In this document: positions 11,901 through 22,186 of the stretch, in pieces | How positions within the stretch are numbered: position 1 is the first letter of the stretch | How the letters are laid out: every line of letters begins with the position of its first letter | Assembly (NCBI GenBank): GCA_018398765.1 | Contig: JAHBMJ010002205.1 | Span: 54,957-105,286 of the forward strand | Reading direction: 5' to 3' | Source of the DNA: Chromera velia | Taxonomy: Eukaryota > Sar > Chromeraceae | Length of the DNA: 50,330 nucleotides | Program-made: the position numbers and the translations under genes | Notes under the pieces: model-generated | The model's input: only the letters and a program-made list of their open reading frames with translations | What the model was told of the DNA's origin: nothing | The model's database searches: none

Positions 11901-12676
11901 CCTGCCATTCAGTTGTCGGTGGATTCATGCCTTTTTCTTTTCTTTTGTTTCGAGGGAGTGAGGGGGTCTGTCTTGAGTTTCTGGAACTGCCAGCATTGAT
12001 AAACGACTGCCCCCCCCAAATGCAGGACGACGTTGACTCGCTCGAAGCGTGGCTTTCCTACCCTTCCTTCCGATATTTCTCTCTCTCCCTTTCTCTTCCT
12101 CCCACAGCTCCCTGTTGGAATGCCTCTCGTGCCTCTCTGATGCCCTTTCTTTCTCTTTGTTCAATTTATTTTCTTTTTTTTTAGTCTCTACTTGTTCCGG
12201 CCCTTCTTTTTGCAATCGACGAATCCATCCTAAAGAAAAGACTCAATCTGATCATTTGAGTTGTGCCCTTTGTTTTGCCTCTTTGCAGTGTCAAAGAACA
12301 TGGGAAGTCAGTCATACCTCCTTTCGTCCTTCGTCTTCGTCTCACTCTTCTCTCCGTGTGAAGACGGATTCTTGCTTCCTTCCTTCGGTATCCTGCCTGC
12401 CTCTCGCTCGCTTGCCCGCCTCTCTCACGTGTTTCACAGTTTCCTGCCAGACACAGAAGAGACCTGAGTCTTCTCCCTTCCTTTTCAAACCAACCCATCA
12501 TTTCTGCAGAGATTCCTGCCTACGACGCGGACACCTCCTGGATTTCAGAGGCCAAGTACGCAGCCATGCGGCCATTTCTGCAGAAGGGAGGGGGCGGGAT
12601 CGAAGCCTACAGAGAGGCTATCAAGGACGGAACGATCGCGGACCCAGACGCAGTCCCGAGCCCCACAACTCCTTGA
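7416..12676 (+). CDS. micro-exon gene, secretory/plastid-type leader, unknown function
   Basis: Model of 14 exons giving 234 residues: 7416-7633, 7759-7776, 8233-8244, 8544-8578, 9555-9596, 9866-9886, 10056-10115, 10329-10364, 10774-10785, 11145-11159, 11379-11405, 11836-11859, 12289-12306, 12510-12676. All joins keep one open frame and all introns are GT-AG. The start gives a signal peptide (MLSRNGPLLLGVSFLCLSLL) followed by a Ser/Arg/Pro-rich stretch (about residues 25-75), the layout of a bipartite complex-plastid leader (inference). Middle exons encode short charged or polar peptides such as PELDDVEARENAK and MAESAAQDAVS. The last exon encodes IPAYDADTSWISEAKYAAM and continues to TGA 12674-12676. 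No family recognised. The exon at 10056 and the smallest exons are least certain; a 6-base exon at 12026-12031 also fits. A coiled-coil-like frame at 10007 (EELEKEVRNLNEG) cannot be joined in phase. The first and last exons are the most secure. Confidence 0.55.
7777..8055. repeat. degenerate (CAGT)n tract in intron 2
   Basis: Imperfect CAGT/CAGTCAGT units fill the 5' half of the intron after the 18-base exon. The intron's donor GTCAGT is itself one repeat unit, so the tract may have spread from the splice site. It gives a spurious Ser/Gln/Val frame. Confidence 0.9.
10246..10312. repeat. (CTTA)n microsatellite in an intron
   Basis: Tandem CTTA/TTAC units in the intron before the exon at 10329. 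Confidence 0.9.
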
Positions 12677-14170
12677 CGTCCATAAGGCAGTCTAAGAGAT
12701 TTCTTCCCTCTCAAACCGGCTGGAAGATCAAACAGAATCACTAAGAGTCTGAGAGAGAAAGGCAAGCAACGAGACGGTCTGAAACGACCCATCTGATCGA
12801 ATTTTCGTTGCACACATTTGCCTCAAAGATCGAAACAACGGAGGCGCTCTGTCTGTTGTGTGGTGCAACCACACAGAAGCACACAGAGATCTGTCCCGTG
12901 CAATATTAAAGTTGAGCAAACTGACAATAAACAAGAAAATGAAAAGCTGAAAAGGTATTTTGGGCGTTTTCATTCAGATTGAGTGACTCAGAATGAGTAA
13001 GAACGACTAAAAGAACGAGTCATGCTTACGTTTGAATTGCAACAGATCTTATTTCGAGTAAACTATGTTACCAATGCACCAATACAAATTTTTTATTTAA
13101 AAAAAAACATAGTGAATCAAATTCATAAATAATATAGCAAAAAAATATTTATTTTTTTAATGTCACTTTCATCATCATCATTATCATATCATTATGATCA
13201 TTATCATACGTCAATGTAACGTTATCACAATTGGCCTATTTCTAGCCTGAGCCTGAGGCTTTTAACAGCAGAATCTAGCTTTCGCGGTGGTAATACAGGA
13301 AGGTCTGACGCGTGTATGTGCTTTTCCTGGACGTCGCACATCGAACGCTCGGCATTGGGGCAGGAGGCCAATCCTCCAGACCTAGCTCCAAACATTAATT
13401 CTATCCTATCCTATAACGTTTAATTCAATTTAATTTTACCAAAATCCTCTGGATATTCTCTAAGCCTCTCTTTCCAGTTTTAAACTCAGCCACCTCAAGT
13501 GCAGCGACCTTGAAGACGGGGGGAAACTGTATTTAAGATCCGTTCCTAGCACGTCCGCCTCATTCTTAATCTTCCATCTATCTATGCAACAGTGCAACAC
13601 CCCTGGCTACATTGCAACACTCTAAGTTCTATTCGATCGATCAGTCTTTTACGGTTCAGTCGTTCATAAAGATGAGTGCACTGCTGAATCCCCCCATCTC
13701 TCCCCCTTTGCCTGAATGGCCTTGCGTGCCCCTGATACACGTACTTGCTGCCCGTAGGTGGGCGACTTGCAGCCGCGCTCGGATTCATCCACACACCTTC
13801 CCATACCCTTGCCCCCACTTCTCGCCTAGCTTCTCGCTTAACAGTCCAGCCAGCCTGCACAGGAATGTGTTGGCTTCCTTAAGGATCGGTCAGGCTGACT
13901 CATAGGAATTGTTTACTACATATCTCAGCATGCATATGAAGTCACTTCATAGCGCCAGTCCGACTTTAGGCCCCTAGCTAAGTCCCACTCTTGCCGATAC
14001 TTTGTTAGATGCTTAATTTACCAAAAAAGCTTTTATACGGCAACCCTACAACCTAGCCTACAACTATCAGACTTCCCTCTTCAGAAATTCTTTTCCAGTT
14101 TTGAATTTCTTTCTTAATGGAAGGTGACTTAATTGGCAAGCTGCAATTTTTGAATAACGGGTTTGAGTTG

Positions 14171-14257
14171 CTGTATATGCATCCTCATTTTTCTCCCTAA
14201 ATATATCAAGAAACCTCCATAAGAAATTTTACGAAGAAGCCATGAATGCATATACAG
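14171..14257. repeat. 12-bp inverted repeat with 63-base spacer
   Basis: CTGTATATGCAT (14171-14182) and ATGCATATACAG (14246-14257) are exact reverse complements. Could be the ends of a small inserted element or a cruciform; no further support. Confidence 0.6.
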
Positions 14258-14409
14258 AGCCACGTAATCCCACTGCAGTTGTTTTTAATTGCTCTTCAGA
14301 CCTTAATTCGGTTCCCGGATTTTTCTGGATCATATGAGATCTAAACGTCCCTATATAGCAAGGCAAAAAAAATCTGGAAAAAATAAAGAGGGGGTTTCAA
14401 CTTTCAACA

Positions 14410-14467
14410 AGAAACACACACGCGCGCGCGTATACATCCACACACCGTGACACACACACATACACAA

Positions 14468-14499
<32 letters not shown>

Positions 14500-14500
14500 A

Positions 14501-14552
<52 letters not shown>

Positions 14553-14560
14553 GTACGGGA
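14410..14560. repeat. compound (CA)n/(GA)n microsatellite
   Basis: Long runs of CA then GA dinucleotides, flanked by more purine-rich sequence to about 14690. Confidence 0.95.
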
Positions 14561-15138
14561 GGGAGGGAGAGGGGAGAAGGGACACAGAGACACACACATG
14601 CACATGAACTCGGAGGAGAGGGCTAGGGAGAGGAAGGGGGTGAGAGGGTGCGAAAGGGAGGGAGGGAGAGAACTGAGACAAAAAAAAAGAGGCAGAATCT
14701 CTGCTCATTCTGAAACAGCAAGTGCCCTAGCTGAATCTGTCTGATCGATTGTCAAATCAGTCAATCCATCCAGATTTTAAACAGATTCTAAAACACATCG
14801 GTAGTCTTCAAAATGAACAGCAAAAAAGAGGCCATAAAGGGACAGGGCCGTATTTAAAAGTCTTTCTTTTTCTCCCGGCATGCAAGGGCGCTGGATCGAT
14901 CGATGGAGTTCATTTGCAGAAAAAGAAGCGTTTGTTCGAGAGAGAGGTGTCTGATCAAGAGACGCCGTTCTCCCTCTGCTTCAAGTTGAGGTCACACAAT
15001 CTTCTTGCAGTTCTTTTACAAGAAATAACAGAAAGAGACGTGAAGGACAAATTACAGAACAATGGCAGATCATCGACGCAATACAAATCCAACACACATT
15101 TGCAGAGGCATAGCATCTGCACGACCTCCCCCCCCACA

Positions 15139-15987
15139 TTACATCTCAAAGGTCTTCAACTCCTCCTTTCCCTTTCTGCAATCCCAAAGCAAAGTACTCT
15201 CAATGGAATCGATCATCTTCTCCCCTTGCTCCTTCTCATGGACAATATACCTGAGCCCTCCGTGGATCTCGTCGCCCTTCCCTGTCTTCTCTACAGGGAA
15301 GTAGAACAACCTCACATAGGCCGTTTTGGGGTCATCACGGAAAACGTCCAAAGTCCCCACCGCACCGTCATGCCCGGAATGCACAGCCCACTGGTTCAGG
15401 TTCGTCTTCACTCGTCTCATCTTGACGATCTTCTCGGGAGCCAGGGCGTAGGCGTGGAAGCCGTTGGCAGAGAACACTTCTTTCGTGAACTGACGGTCAC
15501 TGGAACCCATCCCGTTGACACGGTAACAGAACTTCACGTCGTCTTCCTTCTCATTCTGCTCAGCTTCAACGAGGGCTTCTTCCGTCTCGGCCGTCTCCTC
15601 AGTCTTTGCCGTCTTCTCCGTGTCGCACTCTGTCACTTTGATCTCCTTCTTTTCACGAAGATATTCGCCTCCGTGGAATAGAGAGATCTTGACGTAGATG
15701 CCCTTCATCGACTTCAAATCCCACACGGCAACGTCAGCCAGAGAGGGAGAACGGATCTCATACAGGAACACCGTCCGTGTGGCTGCACTTCCAAACCTTG
15801 TGACGTTGTAAGCACTCGGCTCAGGAGCGTCCACCACCAAAAGCCGCTCATCAGACGGGTTCTTGTGGAGAAGCCTCTTGCCGATGCCAGGGATCTCCAC
15901 GCACTGCGGGAGCTTTGCCTCCGTGTGGGCGTGCACCAAACACGAGGAGACGGCAACAAACGCCAGAGTCAAGCGGAAGAGTTCCAT
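15139..15987 (-). CDS. secreted protein of unknown function
   Basis: Single-exon frame of 282 residues. The ATG at 15987 is preferred; the frame extends 11 codons upstream but only from a GTG. The protein opens with a textbook signal peptide (MELFRLTLAFVAVSSCLVHA). The mature part is mostly beta-like and polar, with an acidic Glu/Thr/Ala insert at about residues 120-150 (KTAKTEETAETEEALVEAE). Three Cys are visible in the mature region (CVEIPG, TECDTE, VKFCYRV), plus one near the C-terminus (LWDCRKG). No TM helix follows the signal, so it is probably secreted or lumenal. No known family recognised. It is transcribed divergently from the TSP1 gene at 16499, separated by about 510 bases that must hold both promoters. 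Confidence 0.75.
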   Translation of the reverse strand: MELFRLTLAFVAVSSCLVHAHTEAKLPQCVEIPGIGKRLLHKNPSDERLLVVDAPEPSAYNVTRFGSAATRTVFLYEIRSPSLADVAVWDLKSMKGIYVKISLFHGGEYLREKKEIKVTECDTEKTAKTEETAETEEALVEAEQNEKEDDVKFCYRVNGMGSSDRQFTKEVFSANGFHAYALAPEKIVKMRRVKTNLNQWAVHSGHDGAVGTLDVFRDDPKTAYVRLFYFPVEKTGKGDEIHGGLRYIVHEKEQGEKMIDSIESTLLWDCRKGKEELKTFEM

Positions 15988-16498
15988 CTTTGGACAATTC
16001 GTAAGGGCTGGCTGTGCCACTGAACAGTTGTCTGATTTGTTGGTCGTTATGTCAGCCTGTTCAAGTATGCACTTCTGGCTACACTTGCCAGGCGAGGCAG
16101 TGTGCTTTCGGTTTTCTTCTGTTCAAACTTTTTTGACAGTTTGCGAGGAAAACTGTACGTTGAAAGCGCCATGCACTGCGCGCGCCCCCGTGCAGCTCCT
16201 GCGAACGAATGCTTCCGCCGCGGTGCGCGGCGCCGCACGAGCGTTGAAAGGTGCACGGAGGTCACAGAAGCAAGTTACTCTCGCAGTTCCTTCGATCTGA
16301 TGACAGGATTCGCCAACTCCGAAGAGTCCGCATTGCATGCAAAGAGTCCAGCGTCCACTCTAACTCCTCTCTTCACCATTTGCTCTTTGTGCAGTGGCAG
16401 GATAACAGCCGTTCAATTCAAAGCTGGCAAGCAACAGAGCCAAACCTTGTAAATTGACTTACCTTTCTGCACTCCCTGAGTGACAGGACTGCGACAGG
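15988..16498. promoter_or_regulatory. divergent promoter region
   Basis: A 511-base interval between two start codons pointing away from each other. I see no TATA box near either start. The middle (about 16165-16250) is GC-rich with several CGCG steps. Promoter role is inferred from geometry only. Confidence 0.35.
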
Positions 16499-19400
16499 AT
16501 GAGGTATCCGTTGGCGGGCTTGTTGGCGTTTTGCGCCATCTTCTTCTTCTGTCCTGCATCCGCAGTGACGGTAAGTCTCTCGATCTTCCAAACTTTTTCT
16601 GGTTTCAGGCTCTTCTGCCTCGTCCCACTTGAGCGGAGAATGAAAGCATGCGTGACAGGGGAACGAGGGAGGGAAACAGCGAGCATGCAACCTCTAGCTG
16701 ATGGACACAGAATTTTAAAAGCGCATTGTCTGGCTGCTCATTTGCTTGCCTGGTTGTTGTGTTTTCATTTCCACTCTCGGTCTTTCTATCCATTCCACTC
16801 GGGCTGGCTGTGTACCCGTACGGAGCCGACGTGCTTGCTTCTACAGCTTTCCCTCTGGGGTTCTTTTCAGCATGGGCACAAAGATGATGATCGGGAATAA
16901 GACCCTGGTTGTGCCTGTCTATCCACTAGCCTGCTTGCTTATCTACTCCACTACACGCTTGTCTGCTCTCCTGCGGGTGTGCCCATTTGCCTCTTAGATG
17001 ATGATTCCCTTGTGCCTTTTCGCATCTCACCCCTCCCTTCATTGATTAAAGGTAGGCCTGCGTGCGTCAGCGTGGTTCCAATCTGCCGGGCTGCCTACGT
17101 TGGATTGGAATGGAATCCAAAAACTGGTTGTTCACTCCTTTCCTGCCTCTGGTGACTCATTTGGGTTTTGATTCGCTTTGTTGTGCAGGAGGGGCGCAGT
17201 GTGATGGTCGAAGTAAGCGCGTCCGGCCATACGGAGGAGAGACGCAGGCATGGTCGGTCTCCCTGTCTGTCTGCCTTCTTTAGCTGCGTGTGCTTTCGTC
17301 TGTTCCACTTCTCTTCTCTCTCCTCTCTTCTTCACTTCTGTCCTGTTCTTGTCCTTTCTCTTAGTTTTTTTACTGCCCTCCCTTCCTGGGGTGACGGCCT
17401 CCCTTGAATCAGCTCTTTCTCTTTCTCTTCCTCTGCCAAGTCCGCTTCCGTTTTTGCGCTGTTTGTGGGAGTTTGAAAACGACTCAGAGAGGCTTTCTGA
17501 GAGGTGGTCAAGGGAGAGAGAGACAGAGAGAGACAGAGGGAATGGAGAATGGAAAATAGGGGGAAAAAAGCCAGCCGTCATATTTGCAGTAAACAGCTTT
17601 GAAGGAAGGCTGGTATGTTAATGAAATGTAGTCATCTGTCTCCATACTCTACTCTTGGCGTGCAGGGTCGCGGTCGGGGCACAGGTTGGTCCTCTGTCTC
17701 CCCTCCCTCCTCGGTCTAAGTCTCCCCCCTCCTCCCCTCCTTCCCTTTTTCCTCGGCCTCAGGTTTCGTTTTGACTCCCTGACCTCTTCGCAGCAATGAA
17801 GGAAAGGGGGGACAGGCTTTGGGAGATTATTCGCATACTTTTCTCGGTGTGGAACAGTTATTAGGAAGGCAGTTCTGCACTTTCTGCCATTTTCTCCTTC
17901 TTTCTTCCCGCCTCCATGCAAAAATTCAGAAGGGCGTGAGCTAGAGCTTTCAGACAGCCGTTAAATCAAGCATCTGCGTTTTCGACTTGAGAAAAGTTGA
18001 AGATGGACACAGAAGAAGAAGACTTCACGCATGTGTAGACCTTCCTTCCAAGCTGATACGTACAATGCGTATGTAATATTATGTTTCTGTGGCTGCATGT
18101 ACATGCCTGCATGTACATTTGCTTGGTACATGTGCGTGTGAGTGTTCAGGAAGAGCCAGGAGTTTATGGGCGGTTCCGGGTCTTCCTTCGGGAGGGAGGG
18201 GAAGGTGGACTGTGAGGGCAGTTGGGGAGGAGACGGGACCTGCAAGGAGAAGGAAGTGGGGGGAGACAAGGAGTGCAAGAAGACCCTCACATATGAGTCA
18301 GTTGGACAGTGAGCGAAGGGAAACAGGCACAGGCACACGCCTGTCTGTTTGGGCCCACGGAGAGAATAAGTAAAGGAGGACAACCTTTTGGTTTCTTCGG
18401 TTCAATCTGTTGCATGCATTTTGATCACAACTCTGGGTTGTGCTTGTTAATTGTGAGGTTGATTTTTCGAATCTCGTGTTTACACATCAAACTGAATGCA
18501 TCGAAAGAAGCAACTCTGCAGACGTCTTGAAGGACATTTGGTTGACTTGAATCTTCAGAGAGAAGCCAGTAGTTCTGCACAACTCGCGAGAGCATAAATT
18601 TCTCGTTGCAATCTCATGAGAGAACATCGTCTGTCTGAGTGTTTGTGTTTCTGCAGAGTGACGACCGAGGCTGCAGATGGGGGCGCTGAGTGTCCGCACA
18701 AACACGGAGACACAAAAGAGGAGGCATGCGATGAAGACCCATGCAAATGTGGGGAGACGGCAAAGACAACGGGCATTTCATCATGCGTCTTCCTTCATCT
18801 GAACTTCAGACAATGTGCTTCTATGTTTACAGTACGATTTTTTGAATTGAGGAGAGAAACTGAACGCCTGTCCTTGTCTTTTTTATCTTCGTTCTCCAGA
18901 TCCCTTTTTGGAGCGTACTCTTTTTTGTGATCTGCAGTAGACTGAAGGAAGCTCCTGAACAATAAACTGACAGGAGTGCTGTATGGAAACACTTCGCTCT
19001 TTCCTTCCTGTGGTAGGCCGCGACAGTCACAAAAGAGGCTGTCATGAATCAAATCACATAATTGAATCCACGCACTCCACATTACATCCCAGTTGGCTGG
19101 CAAGAAACTTCCAGACATGCCCAATCAATCCATCCATTCACTGAACGCTCCATGCTGCTGCAGCCCAGTTGGCAGACGAGAAGGCAGACGAGGAGCAGGA
19201 GGAGGTGAATGAGGCCTCGACGGAGAAGGCGGAGGCCGAGGCAGCAGCTGCAGAAGCTGCAGAGGAGGAGGAGAAGAAGAAGGAAGAGGAGGAGAAGAAC
19301 AAGGAATTGGAAGAGGAGAAAGAGAGACAGGAGAAGATGAAGGAGGAACTCGAGAAGGACAAGGCAAGCTCTAAGTCATCAAGCGACGACGACGAGGAAA

Positions 19401-19900
19401 AGGATGACGACAAAAAAGAATCCAAAGGGTCTGTCAAACAATCCCGACAGATTTTGGCATTTCTGGTCATTCAGTACTTCTCGTGGTTCAGATGACCAAT
19501 ACTTGGTAGTTCTTTCAAAGGGTCAAGATTTTCCCTGCACGTGCCTGTCACACAGTGAATCGGATCCTCCACCCTACTTTCCTGTAGTGACTTCTTTGCT
19601 TGTCCTGCATGAGTTGCGTGTTGCAGAAGCGGTCTGTTGGTGATCATCTTGATGGTTCTCGTTCTTTTGGCCTTCATCGGGGGTGTGGCCTACATGACCT
19701 ACTTCCAGCAGCAGACAAAGCGGAAGAAGACACAGGGAGACGGGAAGTACGGAGACGGAGACGGGGGCAATGCCCCCCCTGAGGGAACCCACCTGCTCAC
19801 AGACGATCCCTCGGAGGACAACCCAGGGCCCCCCCCTGACGACAGGCGCGCGGGGGGGAAGGGACAGGAGGCAGACCTCGCGACTGAGGTCGGTGAGTGA
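16499..19900 (+). CDS. TSP1-like type-I membrane protein (spliced)
   Basis: Model of 328 residues: exons 16499-16570, 17189-17212, 17666-17688, 18150-18308, 18657-18831, 19169-19428, 19627-19900. Exon 1 is a signal peptide (MRYPLAGLLAFCAIFFFCPA) ended by GTAAGT. Exons 4-5 join in phase 2 through codon CA|A and rebuild a thrombospondin type-1-like module: VDCEGSWGGDGTCKEKEVGG, then YESVGQVTTEAADGGAECPH and GDTKEEACDEDPC, matching the Cys/Trp spacing and the 'TTxAxxGGxxCPxxxGDTxxxxC' tail of the domain. A Glu/Lys/Ala-rich stalk of about 85 residues follows, then one TM helix (LLVIILMVLVLLAFIGGVAY) and a Lys/Arg stop-transfer followed by an acidic, Pro-rich tail of about 65 residues. The layout resembles apicomplexan TRAP/MIC adhesins, but the tail lacks a terminal Trp. 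The link from exon 3 to exon 4 is uncertain: an exon from 17794 also fits. Exon 5 may end at 18786, and a good donor lies at 19890 just before the stop. Confidence 0.65.
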
Positions 19901-20266
19901 GCCTGGGAGAGACGAAATCCGCGTGTAGGAGCGTTAGCGGAGATGCAAACGACAGAGATTAATTAGAGCAATGACTCTACAAGAGCCTGAGTGCGGATTA
20001 CTTGGGAAGATGATGGTGTGCTCGATTTGTTGTTTGAAAACGTTTGCCGGGAGATTGAAATGAAGTCAGTCAATGTACTCGGAATTCGAATACAAGAAGA
20101 AGGGGAAATCCTATATGAAAGCATTTGTGTTGGTTTTATTTTCATAAACTTCTAGATAAACTTAAATCTTCGCCGCTTTCCGGGCCATCTCCGATTGGAA
20201 AATCTGACGCACGCAGATGCATCTCCCGGAAATAGAGCTGAACAGGCACTGAAAACAAATGCAGTT

Positions 20267-20350
20267 GATGATCGGGAGTTTTGTTTATTCTTGTAATGCA
20301 TGCCGCGTCCCCATATATAAGGGCCAGATCTAGCCTAGTCTATCAAAAGG
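20267..20350 (+). repeat. dispersed repeat, copy b
   Basis: Opens with GATGATCGGGAGTTTTGT, then TGCATGCCGCGTCCCC, ATATATAAGGG and GATCTAGCCTAG. The same order is seen 181 bases downstream. Confidence 0.8.
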
Positions 20351-20447
20351 TTCCGGTTCGTCCCGTTAGTTTCGAATCTAGGAGCAAATCTGTTTATCAA
20401 TCACTTTTAGTGCGGCTCATCCCTCAGGCGACGGCTGGGTAGAAAAT

Positions 20448-20580
20448 GATGATTGAGAGTTTTGTTATGCATGTCGTGTCCCCATATATAAGGGGCGGAT
20501 CTAGCCTAGTTTGTCTAAAGGTCTAATTAAGAATACATTTATTTATTGATCACTTTCACTGCGCAGCTTATCACTCGTAC
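20448..20580 (+). repeat. dispersed repeat, copy c
   Basis: GATGATTGAGAGTTTTGTTA, then TGCATGTCGTGTCCCC, ATATATAAGGGG and GATCTAGCCTAG follow the same order as copy b. The downstream TTGATCACTTTCACTGCGC also has a partner after copy b (TCAATCACTTTTAGTGCGG, about 20397-20416). Confidence 0.8.
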
Positions 20581-21776
20581 CCCCAACTGCAAGATAGAAG
20601 AACCAGGTAGAGAGAAGAAAAGTGGAGCAAATCTTTCATAACATTCTTTTCCCTTGACAAAGGCTAGCGTTTGCCAGGAGAGAAAGACCTTAATCAAGAG
20701 AAGGCCCGACCCATTTACTCGTTTTCTAATCGACTTCCTTATTTTGCCACGTCCCTTCAACTTTTTTTTTTTCCTCTCCTCCGATTTATTTTTCTTCCTT
20801 TTTCCTCCTTCTCTCAATTCATCTTCAGAATTCTTTCTTCTGCCATACCTAGAATGAGTCGTTCACTTTGCGCCCTCCCAGTCAAACAACCAATACAAAG
20901 AGAAGAGAGGAAAGGCAGGACTTCATTTTGATCGCTTTTCGGGCCATTTGGACAGAATGCGTTAGTTGCAACCTGGCCCGAAATGCTGCGGTCAATAAAT
21001 TACATGTGCACGCAATAATATAGGCCGGCCGCGGACGAGACAACGACGACTCTTGACTGAGCCTTCACAGCCATAGCACTCGCGAGCCTCTGCACCGGTA
21101 AAAGTTTGCATTTCATTTCTTGTATACCAAAAGTCATTCATTTTGGCAAACAGGGTCGCTCGATTGCGATTGCGATTGCAGTTTGACAAAAATCCAAAGT
21201 GCTCCGGGCCTGGATTTTTTTTTTTTAGATCAAAATTTTAATATGCTGGATTTTTGACTTGTTTCCTGTTTCTAATAATATTCTCAAAGTGTATATAAAA
21301 TTTTAGCTTTGTATCTTTTACCGATTATAAATGACAAAATTCAGAAAACTAAAAATTGATGTGACCAACCTCAGAAAATTTTTTGTGAGTTACGATTTCT
21401 GAATTTTAATTAAACGAGGGTTCGTGGATGCATAGCACGTCCCAGCATACCGGCCGTTAGTTCGCACGGTATTGGCTATCGTACCTAGGCCAGTTTTTTC
21501 CTAATCTACCCTAATCTATCCACCCTTAGTTTCTGACTCTGCCTGCCTCTCTATCGCGTTTTTTTTCCTAGTTTCTCTTTTACATCAACTTCAATCGCCC
21601 CTGCCGGCCCGAAATTGACCCGGAATCACTTAACTCACTCTCAAGCAACGACTTTTCAACAAACGACTCTTCCTGTCCGATTCTTTTCTCTTTTCATCCC
21701 TTTACTTCTTTACGCTTCTCCGTCGTTCTCCGTCCATTCAATCAGCTCGGTCTTCACTTCACCCTGACAGTGTCCT

Positions 21777-22154
21777 TCACTCGCCGTTGGCGCCCCCTGC
21801 CCCCTGCGCGGGGACAGAGAACGCTGCCACATCGCGAGCCAGCAATGGCTCCGCTTGGAAAGGACCCCTTCTCCCTCTCTGTGAGTGAATGGAAGAAAGC
21901 ACGTTTGCTGCCACAAATCTCTGCAAGGTGCACGACAGAATTTTGAAGTACTGTTGCATCAGTCTGCCCTGGACCGCTGCAAAGTCTTCACCCCCCCTCA
22001 CTCTCAGACTGCTTGCTGCGTGATTTGCTACAGTTGTCAAAAACTCCACCGTCCTCTTCCCCGGCCTTCCATACGTTTCAAACACCAGCGGGACAAATTC
22101 GAGGCCTAGCTCTTTGCAGATGGCCTTGTACTTCCTGTCCTTCACCGTTTCCAT
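21777..22154 (-). pseudogene. retroelement-like C-terminal fragment
   Basis: 125-codon frame beginning METVKDRKYKAICKELGLEF, followed by VPLVFETYGRPGKRTVEFL. A pattern of K-x2-K/R-Y-x4-C-x4-G-x-x-F-x-P-L-x-x-E-T-x-G, then a hydrophobic helical segment, is common near the C-termini of non-LTR reverse-transcriptase polyproteins in protists. There is no RT core, an in-frame TAA lies two codons upstream of the ATG, and nothing recognisable extends further. The last 40 residues lose the pattern. I read it as a fragment left at the 5' boundary of the multi-TM gene. Family assignment is tentative. Confidence 0.4.
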
Positions 22155-22186
22155 GTCTCTTTAACTGGAAGGTGCCACAAGAGGAC

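Larger units (their letters stand above)
12677..15138. other. intergenic gap: AT-rich sequence, microsatellites, repeat fragments
   Basis: No gene recognised. Contents: 3' untranslated sequence to about 12950; an AT-rich stretch 13080-13220; a dispersed motif at 13350-13376 (CGGCATTGGGGCAGGAGGCC) shared with 27645; a 12-base inverted repeat at 14171-14257; and a CA/GA microsatellite block at about 14410-14560. 14750-15138 is the 3' flank of the minus-strand gene. Confidence 0.6.
19901..21776. other. intergenic gap with tandem copies of a dispersed repeat
   Basis: No gene recognised. Contains the two repeat copies listed separately (20267, 20448), a pyrimidine-rich block around 20760-20830, and AT-rich sequence at 21210-21420. 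Confidence 0.6.

Noticed and set aside
12026-12060. Exon reading DDVDSLEAWLSY in the micro-exon gene
   Set aside because: After a good acceptor it has no donor that keeps phase; only a 6-base exon fits, so it was left out of the model.
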